From the NCBI RefSeq assembly GCF_002835805.1, contig NZ_PISE01000044.1:27860-91859 (forward strand): DNA of 64,000 nt, given 5' to 3'. The translations under genes were made by a program, and so were the position numbers. The notes under the pieces are model-generated. The model saw nothing but the letters and a program-made list of their open reading frames with translations. It made no database searches and had not been told where the DNA came from. Source of the DNA: Niallia nealsonii (GTDB lineage Bacteria > Bacillota > Bacilli > Bacillales > Cytobacillaceae). Of this stretch, positions 9,267 to 16,947 are shown in pieces; the stretch's first letter is position 1, and each line of letters begins with the position of its first letter.

Positions 9267-9725
9267 TTACACCTTATTGCTTATTTTTGCGCCTTTCAAT
9301 GTTTCCTTGACATACTCGAAAATCTCCTCCTCCTCTTCTTTATCTGGAGCCATTTCTATTCGAAGAGGTTCTGCTACAACAATGGCTCCACGATTTATTA
9401 GAATCTCCTTTAAGCGATCTAGTGCTCCACAGAAGTGTTCATAACTTCTGTCACCTGATCCAAACAAAGCAAAATGCTTGCCGTCCCACCGCTCACCTTG
9501 TAAACCATCCACCATATCGAGACACTCCTCTGGAAAATCCCCCTCTCCCCATGTATACAATCCTAGATATACCAGATCATAATTCTTAACCTGCTCCATC
9601 GTATAGATATCCGGTATTTCCATTATGTCTGCTGAATAATTTTTCCTATGTAATCCTTCTACAATACAATCAGCAATTGCTTCTGTATTTCCAGACATAG
9701 TTGCATAAATAACAGCTATTTCCAC
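9267..9725 (-). CDS. Flavodoxin (second of two)
   Basis: Short-chain flavodoxin of 152 residues, a one-electron carrier with FMN. The phosphate-binding loop TMSGNTEA is at residues 9-16 and the FMN-stacking regions are TWGEGDFPEE (about 58) and FGSGDRSYEHFCGALD (about 88). It starts with GTG, preceded by GGGGAGGG 8 bases before. It is the last gene of the operon flavodoxin / beta-propeller-like / flavodoxin, 18 bases after the middle gene, and its promoter carries a Fur box. Close to the nif operon, it is a natural electron donor candidate for nitrogenase, as NifF is elsewhere; that role is inferred. Confidence 0.92.
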   Translation of the reverse strand: MEIAVIYATMSGNTEAIADCIVEGLHRKNYSADIMEIPDIYTMEQVKNYDLVYLGLYTWGEGDFPEECLDMVDGLQGERWDGKHFALFGSGDRSYEHFCGALDRLKEILINRGAIVVAEPLRIEMAPDKEEEEEIFEYVKETLKGAKISNKV

Positions 9726-9743
9726 AAAAATATCCCTCCCCTT

Positions 9744-10637
9744 TTAATGTATCTTTTTCGTATTATTTGATTTTAGTTGAATCCATTTACTTTCTTCGGA
9801 ACCCGCGAACATTAAATCTTCATTTACATATACTCCCCCAAAACAATGACCTCGGATAGTATCAAAGGGAATCATTTCATTTTTTAAATAGTCGCCATAA
9901 TAAACTCTTGAATATCCATATTTATCTTTACTAGAACAAGCAAATATTTTCCCTTCAGAAATGAATACATCTAAGAAGGCATGTTCATTTATCGTCTGTG
10001 CAAATTTCTTCCAATTAGAAAAGGTTTTTCCAATCCTTTTATTCACTTCCACACATCCGTTAAATGTTGAACAAGCTCCTTTTGCAATACAAATCATTTG
10101 TTTATCTATATAAATGGAAGATATCATTGTGGCGTTCTCTTCTTTGATCCTTATTAAACAGTTCGTATCTAGATTATATTCCCACAATCCCCCATTTTCT
10201 TTGTGGATTTGTGTTCCGATATAAACAGTATTTTCCTCTATAGCGAGCGAACGAATAATAGGCTTTTTTTTTAAATGTTGAAAGGGCTGTATCGTTCTCC
10301 ATGTTTTTCCGTAATTTTCTGAAAAAAATAAATATGAACCAGCATGTGTCACTATCAGTCCATAATCATTTCCTGTAATTCCCCATAGCCTTTGTGAAGT
10401 TGGAAAAGCTGATTCTACCCAACTATCATTTTTTTGATTATATCGAATGATTTTTCCATGTTCCCCCACCCCAAATAAATAGTTGCCAATTACTTTAAAA
10501 TGATAAATGGAGTAAGAAAGTGGATACTTTAGCTTCCATTCTCCATTGATAAAGGAATATATCCCTCTATCTTTTATCGAAAAAATAAAACAACCTGTTG
10601 ATAAACTTACAACAGCAGTAGCACCTTTAGTAAACAT
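9744..10637 (-). CDS. Beta-propeller-like protein of unknown function between two flavodoxins
   Basis: I do not recognise a named family. The 297 residues show repeated short beta-strand units with one clear Asp-box/BNR-type motif, SENYGKTWRTI near residue 105, and about six or seven hydrophobic strand-turn blocks, so a sialidase- or WD-like propeller is likely. There is no signal peptide or membrane segment, so it should be cytoplasmic. It has four or five cysteines, including CIAKGACSTFNGC near residue 185, which might bind metal. It overlaps the upstream flavodoxin by 11 bases and is followed by a second flavodoxin after 18, so it is firmly in their iron-regulated operon. A role with flavodoxin, nitrogenase or iron limitation is plausible only from context. 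Confidence 0.75.
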   Translation of the reverse strand: MFTKGATAVVSLSTGCFIFSIKDRGIYSFINGEWKLKYPLSYSIYHFKVIGNYLFGVGEHGKIIRYNQKNDSWVESAFPTSQRLWGITGNDYGLIVTHAGSYLFFSENYGKTWRTIQPFQHLKKKPIIRSLAIEENTVYIGTQIHKENGGLWEYNLDTNCLIRIKEENATMISSIYIDKQMICIAKGACSTFNGCVEVNKRIGKTFSNWKKFAQTINEHAFLDVFISEGKIFACSSKDKYGYSRVYYGDYLKNEMIPFDTIRGHCFGGVYVNEDLMFAGSEESKWIQLKSNNTKKIH

Positions 10638-11094
10638 CAGTTTCTTCCTTCAATTTAGCCCAATTATAAACAGAATGAGCAAATTGTTTACATTCCTCTA
10701 CTGCTTCATCCGTATCAGGGCTTAGCTCTATTTTTAATAAATCGCTAAAAACATCTGCTCCTCTTTCTTTTAACCTATCAGCTATTAGTTCTATTGCCCT
10801 GCAAAATTCAGGATAATCTGTATCGCCTGATCCAAAACAAGCTGCAGGTACTCCTGCTAACATAATCGTTTCTAATTCCTCATAAAAATCTTCTATTTCA
10901 TAAGGCAAATCTCCGTCGCCCCATGTATAGCTTCCTAATAAAAGTAAATTATATGTTGTCAGTGAAGAAACTGCTATTGTATCCATTTCCATTACCTCAA
11001 CATGACAATTTTTCTCTTCTAATATTTCTTTAAGAATAAGCATAATTTCTTCTGTATTTCCGGACATACTGGCAAAACCTATCAATACCTTCAT
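10627..11094 (-). CDS. Flavodoxin (first of two)
   Basis: Flavodoxin of 155 residues with the FMN phosphate loop SMSGNTEE at residues 9-16, the TWGDGDLPYE loop (about 57) and FGSGDTDYPEFCRAIE (about 87). The ATG has GAGGTG 5 bases before it. It is the first gene of a three-gene operon read from the Fur-controlled promoter at 11138-11167. The two flavodoxins here are clearly related but differ at many positions, so they may have different partners. With iron limitation they would replace ferredoxin; next to nif they may carry electrons from the oxoacid oxidoreductase (26.6-29.9 kb) to NifH. Confidence 0.92.
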   Translation of the reverse strand: MKVLIGFASMSGNTEEIMLILKEILEEKNCHVEVMEMDTIAVSSLTTYNLLLLGSYTWGDGDLPYEIEDFYEELETIMLAGVPAACFGSGDTDYPEFCRAIELIADRLKERGADVFSDLLKIELSPDTDEAVEECKQFAHSVYNWAKLKEETDVY

Positions 11095-11137
11095 AAAAAC
11101 ACCTCTATAATGGAGAATTTATATTATTTATATAAAG

Positions 11138-11167
11138 ACTATAAATGATAATGATTATCAATGTCAA
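11138..11167 (-). promoter_or_regulatory. Flavodoxin operon promoter with Fur box in the spacer
   Basis: Read on the minus strand, TTGACA (11162-11167) is followed after 18 bases by TATAGT (11138-11143). The spacer contains TGATAATCATTATCA (11146-11160), a perfect 7-1-7 palindrome that equals the Fur consensus. Fur-Fe bound here would block RNA polymerase, so the operon should be on when iron is scarce. Confidence 0.88.
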
Positions 11168-11207
11168 TGATTAACTTAACTTTTATTTTTTATAGGGGAA
11201 CACAACA

Positions 11208-11234
11208 AAAAGGATGACAATTCGTCATCCTTTT
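11208..11234 (-). terminator. Terminator of the nif operon
   Basis: AAAAGGATGAC and GTCATCCTTTT form a perfect hairpin with a small loop; it starts at the nifV stop codon and ends in TTTTTG on the minus strand. It separates nif from the flavodoxin operon. Confidence 0.92.
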
Positions 11235-12357
11235 ATGCATGAAATCCTCCTATTAATTTCTTTAAATCGTCTACTTCTATTACTCGTTTCGTTTCACTTG
11301 TTACTTTTCTTACATAATCTATTAATTTTTTTCCTTGCTGTTTATCTATATTAATACCTTCTTGTTTAAGCAAATAGGCAATTGAACTGATACCTGAATG
11401 TTTTCCTACTATAAAGTGATGTGCTCTGCCTACTTCCTTTGGATCAAAGGTTTGATATGTTTCCAAATGTTTAAGCAAACCATCAACATGAATACCCGAT
11501 TCATGTGTATAAACCATAGAACCAATAATTGCCTTATTATCAGGAATCTTTAAACCTGATGCATCACTAACTAATGCCGCTAATCTATGAAAATACTCTG
11601 TTTTTACATTTATTTTTCCATTATAAAGATGACGCCAGCCCATCGCCACTTCCTCTAAAGAAGCATTTCCAGCTCTTTCTCCTATGCCAATAATTGTCGT
11701 ACTGGCCCATTTTGCACCAGCAAATAGAGCAGAAAGTGTATTTGCAGATGCCAATCCAAAATCATTATGACAATGAATTTCTAATTCTATATCTGCTGGG
11801 CATTCTTTAATTATTCTTTGAATATTTATCTGTGCCAACATCGGGTTAAGTACTGATACAGTATCTGCATATCGAAATCTTTTTACCCCTTCTCTATATA
11901 GACTATTTATTAGATCAATTAAAAAAGAGAGACTTGCTCGAGAAGCATCCTCAAAGCCCACAGAAACAAGCAAATCAAATACTTTTGCGTATGCTACTAT
12001 ATCTTGAATAAGCAATTTAATTTCATTTCTATTTAATCTTAATTTATGATATATATGAATATCAGAAATAGGTATCGAAATATGTACCCAATTTGCTCCT
12101 GCCTCCCTAGAAGCATCAATATCTTTTTTAACAGCACGATTCCAAGTTATTAATTGTATAGGCAAATTCATCTCCACTATTGAATAAATAACCTGCTGTT
12201 CTGCTTTTCCCATTGCCGGAGTTCCAATTTCCGCCTGCTCTATACCAGCCTTAGCCAATAATTTTGCTATTTGTCTTTTTTCTTCACTAGAAAAGTTTAC
12301 TCCCGCTGCCTGCTCCCCATCTCTTAATGTAGTATCACAAAATTTAATATTGTCCAC
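11233..12357 (-). CDS. nifV: Homocitrate synthase NifV
   Basis: Condenses acetyl-CoA and 2-oxoglutarate to homocitrate, the organic ligand of the FeMo cofactor. The TIM-barrel signatures are present: CDTTLRDGEQAAG at residues 7-19, the metal site HCHNDFGLA near 195, and VGKHSG near 315. Length 374 fits NifV rather than the longer leucine-pathway enzymes. It begins with GTG after GGGGGAGG, a short distance. It is the last nif gene; 25 bases separate it from the HesB-like gene, and a terminator begins at its stop. Placing nifV at the end after hesA matches Paenibacillus nif operons. Confidence 0.95.
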   Translation of the reverse strand: MDNIKFCDTTLRDGEQAAGVNFSSEEKRQIAKLLAKAGIEQAEIGTPAMGKAEQQVIYSIVEMNLPIQLITWNRAVKKDIDASREAGANWVHISIPISDIHIYHKLRLNRNEIKLLIQDIVAYAKVFDLLVSVGFEDASRASLSFLIDLINSLYREGVKRFRYADTVSVLNPMLAQINIQRIIKECPADIELEIHCHNDFGLASANTLSALFAGAKWASTTIIGIGERAGNASLEEVAMGWRHLYNGKINVKTEYFHRLAALVSDASGLKIPDNKAIIGSMVYTHESGIHVDGLLKHLETYQTFDPKEVGRAHHFIVGKHSGISSIAYLLKQEGINIDKQQGKKLIDYVRKVTSETKRVIEVDDLKKLIGGFHA

Positions 12358-12382
12358 TTGCCTCCCCCTTTCTAGTTAATGT

Positions 12383-12691
12383 TTAAAAGCATACTGTTGA
12401 ACAAGTAGAACAATCTGAGATAGATTTCATGATAAACAACCCTTTTTTTCCATCCTTTTCTGTATAAAAGATCATTTGTTCTTTTAATACTTCACTTGTT
12501 TTGAAATCCAAAAATATTTTTAATCCATTTTGAATAATCACTTCATCATCGGGAAATTGTTCTTTTTCCCAATATATTTGGTAGTGTATATTTTCTTCAA
12601 TCGAAACCGCTATGATTCGAATACCTTGCATATTACAATTATTATCTATATATTCTAATAATTCTTTCGCTGCTTCCTCCGTAAATTGCAT
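12383..12691 (-). CDS. Degenerate HesB/IscA-like protein in the nif operon
   Basis: Protein of 102 residues with the pattern of A-type Fe-S carriers: a start FTEEAAKELLEYI, then GIRIIAVS, a central segment ending in VFLD-like KIFLDFKTSEVL, and a Cys-rich tail. The usual three cysteines are not in place: the central Cys is absent (the region reads ENIHYQIYW) and the CGC-G-x-x-F end is replaced by CSTCSTVCF, which puts three Cys in a new spacing. Its start codon overlaps the nifW stop (TAATG), so it is translated with nifW. It may be a diverged Fe-S carrier or a nitrogenase-specific accessory; the family assignment is tentative, the gene itself is sure. Confidence 0.7.
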   Translation of the reverse strand: MQFTEEAAKELLEYIDNNCNMQGIRIIAVSIEENIHYQIYWEKEQFPDDEVIIQNGLKIFLDFKTSEVLKEQMIFYTEKDGKKGLFIMKSISDCSTCSTVCF

Positions 12692-13017
12692 TACGACTTC
12701 TCAACTCCTTTGTTGCTTATTTGATCAAAAGCGTAAAAGGTTCCATTTCTTTCATAAAAGGTTGGAAAAAATTTTTGTCTTGCCGGAGATGGTTTTACAA
12801 ATTCATGATATGCTCGAAATAATAATGCCCTTTGAATATTCCACACCTCTTTATCAGAAGAATCAGCATCAAAATAACCTTCTTTTTGCAGTAGATTTTG
12901 AAAAGTCTTCAGTATATGCATTCTAGAAAGATTTAATATTTCCAGATGATAGGGCACATGGTAATAATCAAAAAAATCTTCTGCATCATACAAATTTTGT
13001 AATGTTTTTTTAGGCAT
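12691..13017 (-). CDS. nifW: Nitrogenase-stabilizing/protective protein NifW
   Basis: Small protein of 108 residues matching NifW, which binds the MoFe protein and helps its maturation or protection from oxygen. Characteristic segments are AEDFFDYYHVPYH near residue 12, SRMHILKTFQ near 30 and ALLFRAYHEFVKP near 65, corresponding to the conserved L-x-x-F-x-x-Y and R-x-HILK-x-F blocks of NifW. The ATG at 13017 has GGGGAGGGAG before it and overlaps the end of hesA by 8 bases; the longer frame from 13041 is unlikely. NifW is not part of the standard nine-gene Paenibacillus operon, so this position is notable. Confidence 0.85.
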   Translation of the reverse strand: MPKKTLQNLYDAEDFFDYYHVPYHLEILNLSRMHILKTFQNLLQKEGYFDADSSDKEVWNIQRALLFRAYHEFVKPSPARQKFFPTFYERNGTFYAFDQISNKGVEKS

Positions 13018-13783
13018 ATGCTCCCTCCCCTTTATTTGCACAATGTTTACAAAATGGATTACGCTTTAAAGAAAATGCTGCAGATTGAAATTGCAATGAA
13101 TCAAAATGATATAATTTATTGTAATATGGTTCGCCTATTCCTGTTAAAACTTTAATAACTTCCAATGCTGCCATACATCCAGCTATACCTGAAGTTGCGC
13201 CTAAAACGGGAAATCCAAAAGGCTTCCATTTTTTATCTCTCTCTGGGAAAATACAAGCTAAACAAGCTGTTTCATTAGGTTTTATTGTTGTAATTGAAAT
13301 TTCAAACCCTGACATGGCTGCTTCTATCATCGGTTTGCCTATATCAACGCATAATTTATTTAATGCATATCTTTCAGGAAAATCGTAGCGTGCATCTACC
13401 ACTATATCCGCTGCACTTACTAATGGATAAGAAGTTTCATAATGTATTCTTTGAGAATATGCTTCAATTTTCACTTCAGGATTAATTTTTTTTAAGCTTT
13501 CAACCGCGCATTGTACCCGTTCTTCGCCTATTTTTTTACTGTCCATTAAAATTTGTCTATTTAAATCTGGAAGAATAATATTTCCCTCATGCGCTATTAT
13601 TAATTTCCCTATTCCTGCAGCAGCTAAATAGATGGCCGCTGTCCCACCTAAGCCACCGATACCGGCAATAAAAACAGCAGCATTTTTTAACTTTTGTTGC
13701 CCCTCTGTTCCTAAAAGTTTTAATTGTCTGCTGTATCGATTATATGCATCAATATTATTGTTTTCAGTAATTGAAGGACTCAT
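13010..13783 (-). CDS. hesA: HesA, ThiF/MoeB-like protein
   Basis: E1-like adenylyltransferase family protein of 257 residues. The nucleotide-binding loop GIGGLGG is near residue 37, followed by DLNRQIL (about 78), both typical of ThiF/MoeB. Two CxxC pairs, CLAC and CKHC, would hold zinc. HesA is linked to molybdenum/FeMo-cofactor supply in heterocystous cyanobacteria and is needed for full nitrogenase activity in Paenibacillus. The ATG at 13783 has GGAGGGGG 3-6 bases upstream. It follows nifX by 18 bases and overlaps nifW. Confidence 0.92.
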   Translation of the reverse strand: MSPSITENNNIDAYNRYSRQLKLLGTEGQQKLKNAAVFIAGIGGLGGTAAIYLAAAGIGKLIIAHEGNIILPDLNRQILMDSKKIGEERVQCAVESLKKINPEVKIEAYSQRIHYETSYPLVSAADIVVDARYDFPERYALNKLCVDIGKPMIEAAMSGFEISITTIKPNETACLACIFPERDKKWKPFGFPVLGATSGIAGCMAALEVIKVLTGIGEPYYNKLYHFDSLQFQSAAFSLKRNPFCKHCANKGEGAYA

Positions 13784-13801
13784 CTGCCCCCTCCTCATCT
13801 A

Positions 13802-14197
13802 TTAGCTTTGTAGATGCTCTTCCTCTTTTGTTCGGTCATTCATTGCTTTTACAAGCCAAAGCGGAGGATTAGTTTGAAGCATTTTTAAAAGCTTGTCTAA
13901 CTGCTCTTTAATTAAGGTATCCTCTTTAACCTTAACCGGCATAATTTTATTTCTTGTGACACGTGCCGCAGCAGTTGGTCCTATTTGTGTTATAAATAAT
14001 AGAGTACAATCGATTATAAGATTTAACCTTTCTTCTATTCGATCACTTTCATTATTATTTTCCTCGTTAATTATCACCCTTGTAGCAAGCTTTTCATATC
14101 TTCCTTTTGTAATTTCATATATATCAAATGCAGCGGAATAGCCAAAATGCGTATTTATTGACTCCCCATCTGCCGTTGAAAATGCCACCTTTATCAC
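13802..14197 (-). CDS. nifX: FeMo-cofactor carrier NifX
   Basis: Small NifX/NafY-domain protein that holds NifB-co and the VK-cluster during cofactor assembly. It starts IKVAFSTADGESINTHFG, the family N-terminus with the conserved His in NTHFG, and continues with CTLLFITQIGPTAAARV. I take the GTG at 14197, about 8 bases after AGGAAG; the GTG at 14206 sits on the ribosome binding site itself. Length about 131 residues. Follows nifN after a few bases. The same domain occurs as the C-terminal part of NifB in this operon. Confidence 0.92.
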   Translation of the reverse strand: MIKVAFSTADGESINTHFGYSAAFDIYEITKGRYEKLATRVIINEENNNESDRIEERLNLIIDCTLLFITQIGPTAAARVTRNKIMPVKVKEDTLIKEQLDKLLKMLQTNPPLWLVKAMNDRTKEEEHLQS

Positions 14198-14211
14198 TTT
14201 TTCCACTTCCT

Positions 14212-15501
14212 TTACTTTAATAGGTTCCCTAATTTAATAATTGTTTCTGTAGTACCTCTATAGCCCACACTAGTTGCTAATGAATTTCCTAATTGATGAA
14301 AAATAGGGAATCCAGCAGGCATAAAAGGAATATTCATTCTAATTGCACCTTGCTCTCCATGAGAATTGCTAATCCACAAATCAGCACTTGTTGCCATTTT
14401 CTCTAAATCATCTAAATCTCCAATAGTAATTTCTTCATCTATCTTGGATAAAATATTGGTAGAAAATGATGTCACCAATCCATCAAATTTTAAACCTAAT
14501 CCCTTGCATAAGGTAATAAATGAATAAAGATGGTCCGGTTCTAAAGCCAACACTACTTTCTTTCCTAAAAAATTAAAATGGGCATCTAATAAACAATCCA
14601 TTAAGACGTTTCTTTCCCAATGATAAAATGGGGAAACAGACTGCTTGCTAATAGCCTGTAAAAAGGAAAAAAACTCATCATTTGCTTTCAGCCCAGATAA
14701 ACTCGGAAATACTCGAAACGGTATTCCAGCACCTTCCTCCATCATTTTCGCAGCACCTTCCATGCTAGATCCTACTGCAATCGTATACTCTGAAAATACT
14801 AATTGCTTGGATTGGCTATAGGTTATTCCTCCTTGAGTTAGAGACGAGTATCCTAAAGCATAATTTCCGGCTAATGATGTAGATAAATCGGGTGCAGTTA
14901 TGACGGTGAATCCAAAAGACTGAAGAATGCGTTTAATTTCCATTACATCCGCTGGCGTTAAATGAGAACCAGGAAAAAAATTGATTTGATTTTTTATTTT
15001 TTGATTCGAAATGCAATCCTTCTCCTTTTTTAACAATTGCCTTATCATTGCTTCAACAGTACGGCTATAGCCTGACTCCAAAGAACCTTCAAAGTCGGGC
15101 AATGAAACTGGGAAGATAAAGCAGCTACATTCTTTGTCCACCTCTTTTATATAGTTATTCAAATTTCCTATTAAGTCATCTCCAGCTGTTTCCGTTAATC
15201 CTGTACTTATTACGGCAACAATAGATGGCTTATGCTTTTCTAATACCTTATCCATTGCCTTGATCATGTTTTGTTCAGCACCAAAAATAATATTCATTTC
15301 TTGAAGAGCTGTAGTTTGAATGGCTATAGGCTCCTGATAATGCTGGGTCATTAACGCTTTTATAAATGCTGCACAACCTTGTGAACCATGTACAATGGGA
15401 ATAGCCTGATAAAAACCTTGTAACGCCAATACTCCCCCTAATGTCTGGCTGACTTTTAATGGATTAATAGTCAATTCCTTATCTGTTTTATACGTAACCA
15501 T
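14212..15501 (-). CDS. nifN: Nitrogenase cofactor scaffold NifN
   Basis: Beta-type subunit of the NifEN scaffold on which NifB-co becomes FeMo-co; it is homologous to NifK. Seen are NPLKVSQTLGGVLALQGF (residues 12-29), VHGSQGCAAF with the cluster Cys (about 44), STGLTETAGDDL (about 110) and FPIFHQLGN near the end. Length 429 fits NifN. The ATG has GGAGGAGAGA just upstream, overlapping the nifE stop region, and nifE ends 3 bases before it. Transcribed with nifE as in all nif operons. Confidence 0.95.
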   Translation of the reverse strand: MVTYKTDKELTINPLKVSQTLGGVLALQGFYQAIPIVHGSQGCAAFIKALMTQHYQEPIAIQTTALQEMNIIFGAEQNMIKAMDKVLEKHKPSIVAVISTGLTETAGDDLIGNLNNYIKEVDKECSCFIFPVSLPDFEGSLESGYSRTVEAMIRQLLKKEKDCISNQKIKNQINFFPGSHLTPADVMEIKRILQSFGFTVITAPDLSTSLAGNYALGYSSLTQGGITYSQSKQLVFSEYTIAVGSSMEGAAKMMEEGAGIPFRVFPSLSGLKANDEFFSFLQAISKQSVSPFYHWERNVLMDCLLDAHFNFLGKKVVLALEPDHLYSFITLCKGLGLKFDGLVTSFSTNILSKIDEEITIGDLDDLEKMATSADLWISNSHGEQGAIRMNIPFMPAGFPIFHQLGNSLATSVGYRGTTETIIKLGNLLK

Positions 15502-15504
15502 CTC

Positions 15505-16848
15505 TTATCTCTCCTCCCATGGAGGCCGAAGTTTCACCATTTGCCAGACAGGATTCTCTAACGAATTAACTAATTGTTCCGCTAATTTTTTCAACCCTTT
15601 ATATCCTGCATAAGCATCATGTCTTTCCTGATTAATATCAATAAATGGAATATGCTCTTTTAAAGCAACATACATATTACGACCACCAGCTATCATGATA
15701 TCTCCTTGTTCTTTTCTAAAGGTCTGCAATATTTTTTTTGCCCCACCAGATTCTATTAATTCCACATCCTTACCTACACGTTCTCTTATTCTTGCAATAT
15801 CTTCATTCGTACTTTTGTTTGTTCCGACTCCTACAACATCAATCCCTAGTTCTTGAAGTGCTGAAATAATGGACCAGCTTTTTACGCCGCCTGTATAAAG
15901 AACAGCACGTTTCCCTTTTAATTTTTTTCGATGGATTGAAATTTCCTGATCCAGCTTCTTTTCTTCTTGATTGGTAAAGGCATATACCCTGTCTATTAGC
16001 TCCTTATCATTTAATAGTCGAGCAATTGTTTGTAAAGATAATGTGGTTTCTTTCGCCCCATAAAAAGAACCTTCAAAATAAGGAATATCATATTTTTCTT
16101 CCATTTTTCTTGCCATATTAATCAAAGCTCTGCTGCATACTACCATATTAAGCTTAGCCCTATGCGCCCAGCGGACTTCATTAAACCTGCCATCACCTGT
16201 AATCTTAGATAAGATATTAATTCCTACTTGGTTCAATAGTTCTTTTATATCCCATATTTCCCCAGCGATATTATATTCACCAATTAAATTGATATCCCAC
16301 TTTGATTCAAATGGCGGTACTGCTGTTCCAATCACATAATCTAATAATGCTTCTCCAGCAAGACGATTTCCTAAATTTTTACTTCCTACAAATCCAGGAC
16401 TATTTACTGGAATAATAGAAATGCCTAGTTTTTCTGTTTCACTGCGGCAGATTGCATCAAGATCCACTCCAATTAATGCTGTAATGCAAGTCGAATAAAC
16501 AAAAATTGCAGGTGGACTAAATCTATCTACTATTCCGCGGATAGCATCTCTTAATTGTTTCTCACCACCAAATATAATCTGCTGTTCATTTAAATCTGTG
16601 GTTAGCCCATAACGGTGTAGATTAGAACCTGAACTAAGACTTCCTCTGCCCTCCCAACTATTTCCTCCACAAGCAATGGGACCATGAATGAGATGTGCCG
16701 CATCTGCAATTGGCAATAAAGTAATTTGAGCTCCATCAAAGGAACAACCACCTGCCGCTTCTCCAGGCTTAGGCTTAGGCTTAGCACAGCCTTTATGGTT
16801 ATTATTCTTTACACTATGTTCACATGCAGGCTCTTGCATTGCCTTCAT
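15505..16848 (-). CDS. nifE: Nitrogenase cofactor scaffold NifE
   Basis: Alpha-type subunit of the NifEN scaffold. Conserved parts are EPACEH near the N-terminus, GGCSFDGAQITLLPI, HGPIACGGNSWEGR with cluster Cys, FVYSTCITALIGVDLDA and INQERHDAYAGY near the C-terminus. The start is set at the ATG 16848 (447 residues) because GTGGAG stands 9 bases before it; the frame is open to a GTG at 16911, and an ATG at 16887 is a second option. NifE has a Lys-Pro repeat KPKPKPG after the first Cys, a feature of many NifE. The gap to nifK is about 100 bases, the largest inside the operon. Confidence 0.94.
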   Translation of the reverse strand: MKAMQEPACEHSVKNNNHKGCAKPKPKPGEAAGGCSFDGAQITLLPIADAAHLIHGPIACGGNSWEGRGSLSSGSNLHRYGLTTDLNEQQIIFGGEKQLRDAIRGIVDRFSPPAIFVYSTCITALIGVDLDAICRSETEKLGISIIPVNSPGFVGSKNLGNRLAGEALLDYVIGTAVPPFESKWDINLIGEYNIAGEIWDIKELLNQVGINILSKITGDGRFNEVRWAHRAKLNMVVCSRALINMARKMEEKYDIPYFEGSFYGAKETTLSLQTIARLLNDKELIDRVYAFTNQEEKKLDQEISIHRKKLKGKRAVLYTGGVKSWSIISALQELGIDVVGVGTNKSTNEDIARIRERVGKDVELIESGGAKKILQTFRKEQGDIMIAGGRNMYVALKEHIPFIDINQERHDAYAGYKGLKKLAEQLVNSLENPVWQMVKLRPPWEER

Positions 16849-16947
16849 TACATAATTCTCCACATCTCCACCGCCTTTTAAATCCATAGTCAGTGAAGAG
16901 ATAACCCCCACACTGACTTAAACTTTTTTCATTTAAATTATTTTTGC

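Noticed and set aside
16849..16911. N-terminal extension of NifE from the GTG at 16911
   Set aside because: No ribosome binding site there; the ATG at 16848 has one at proper distance. The ATG at 16887 remains possible.
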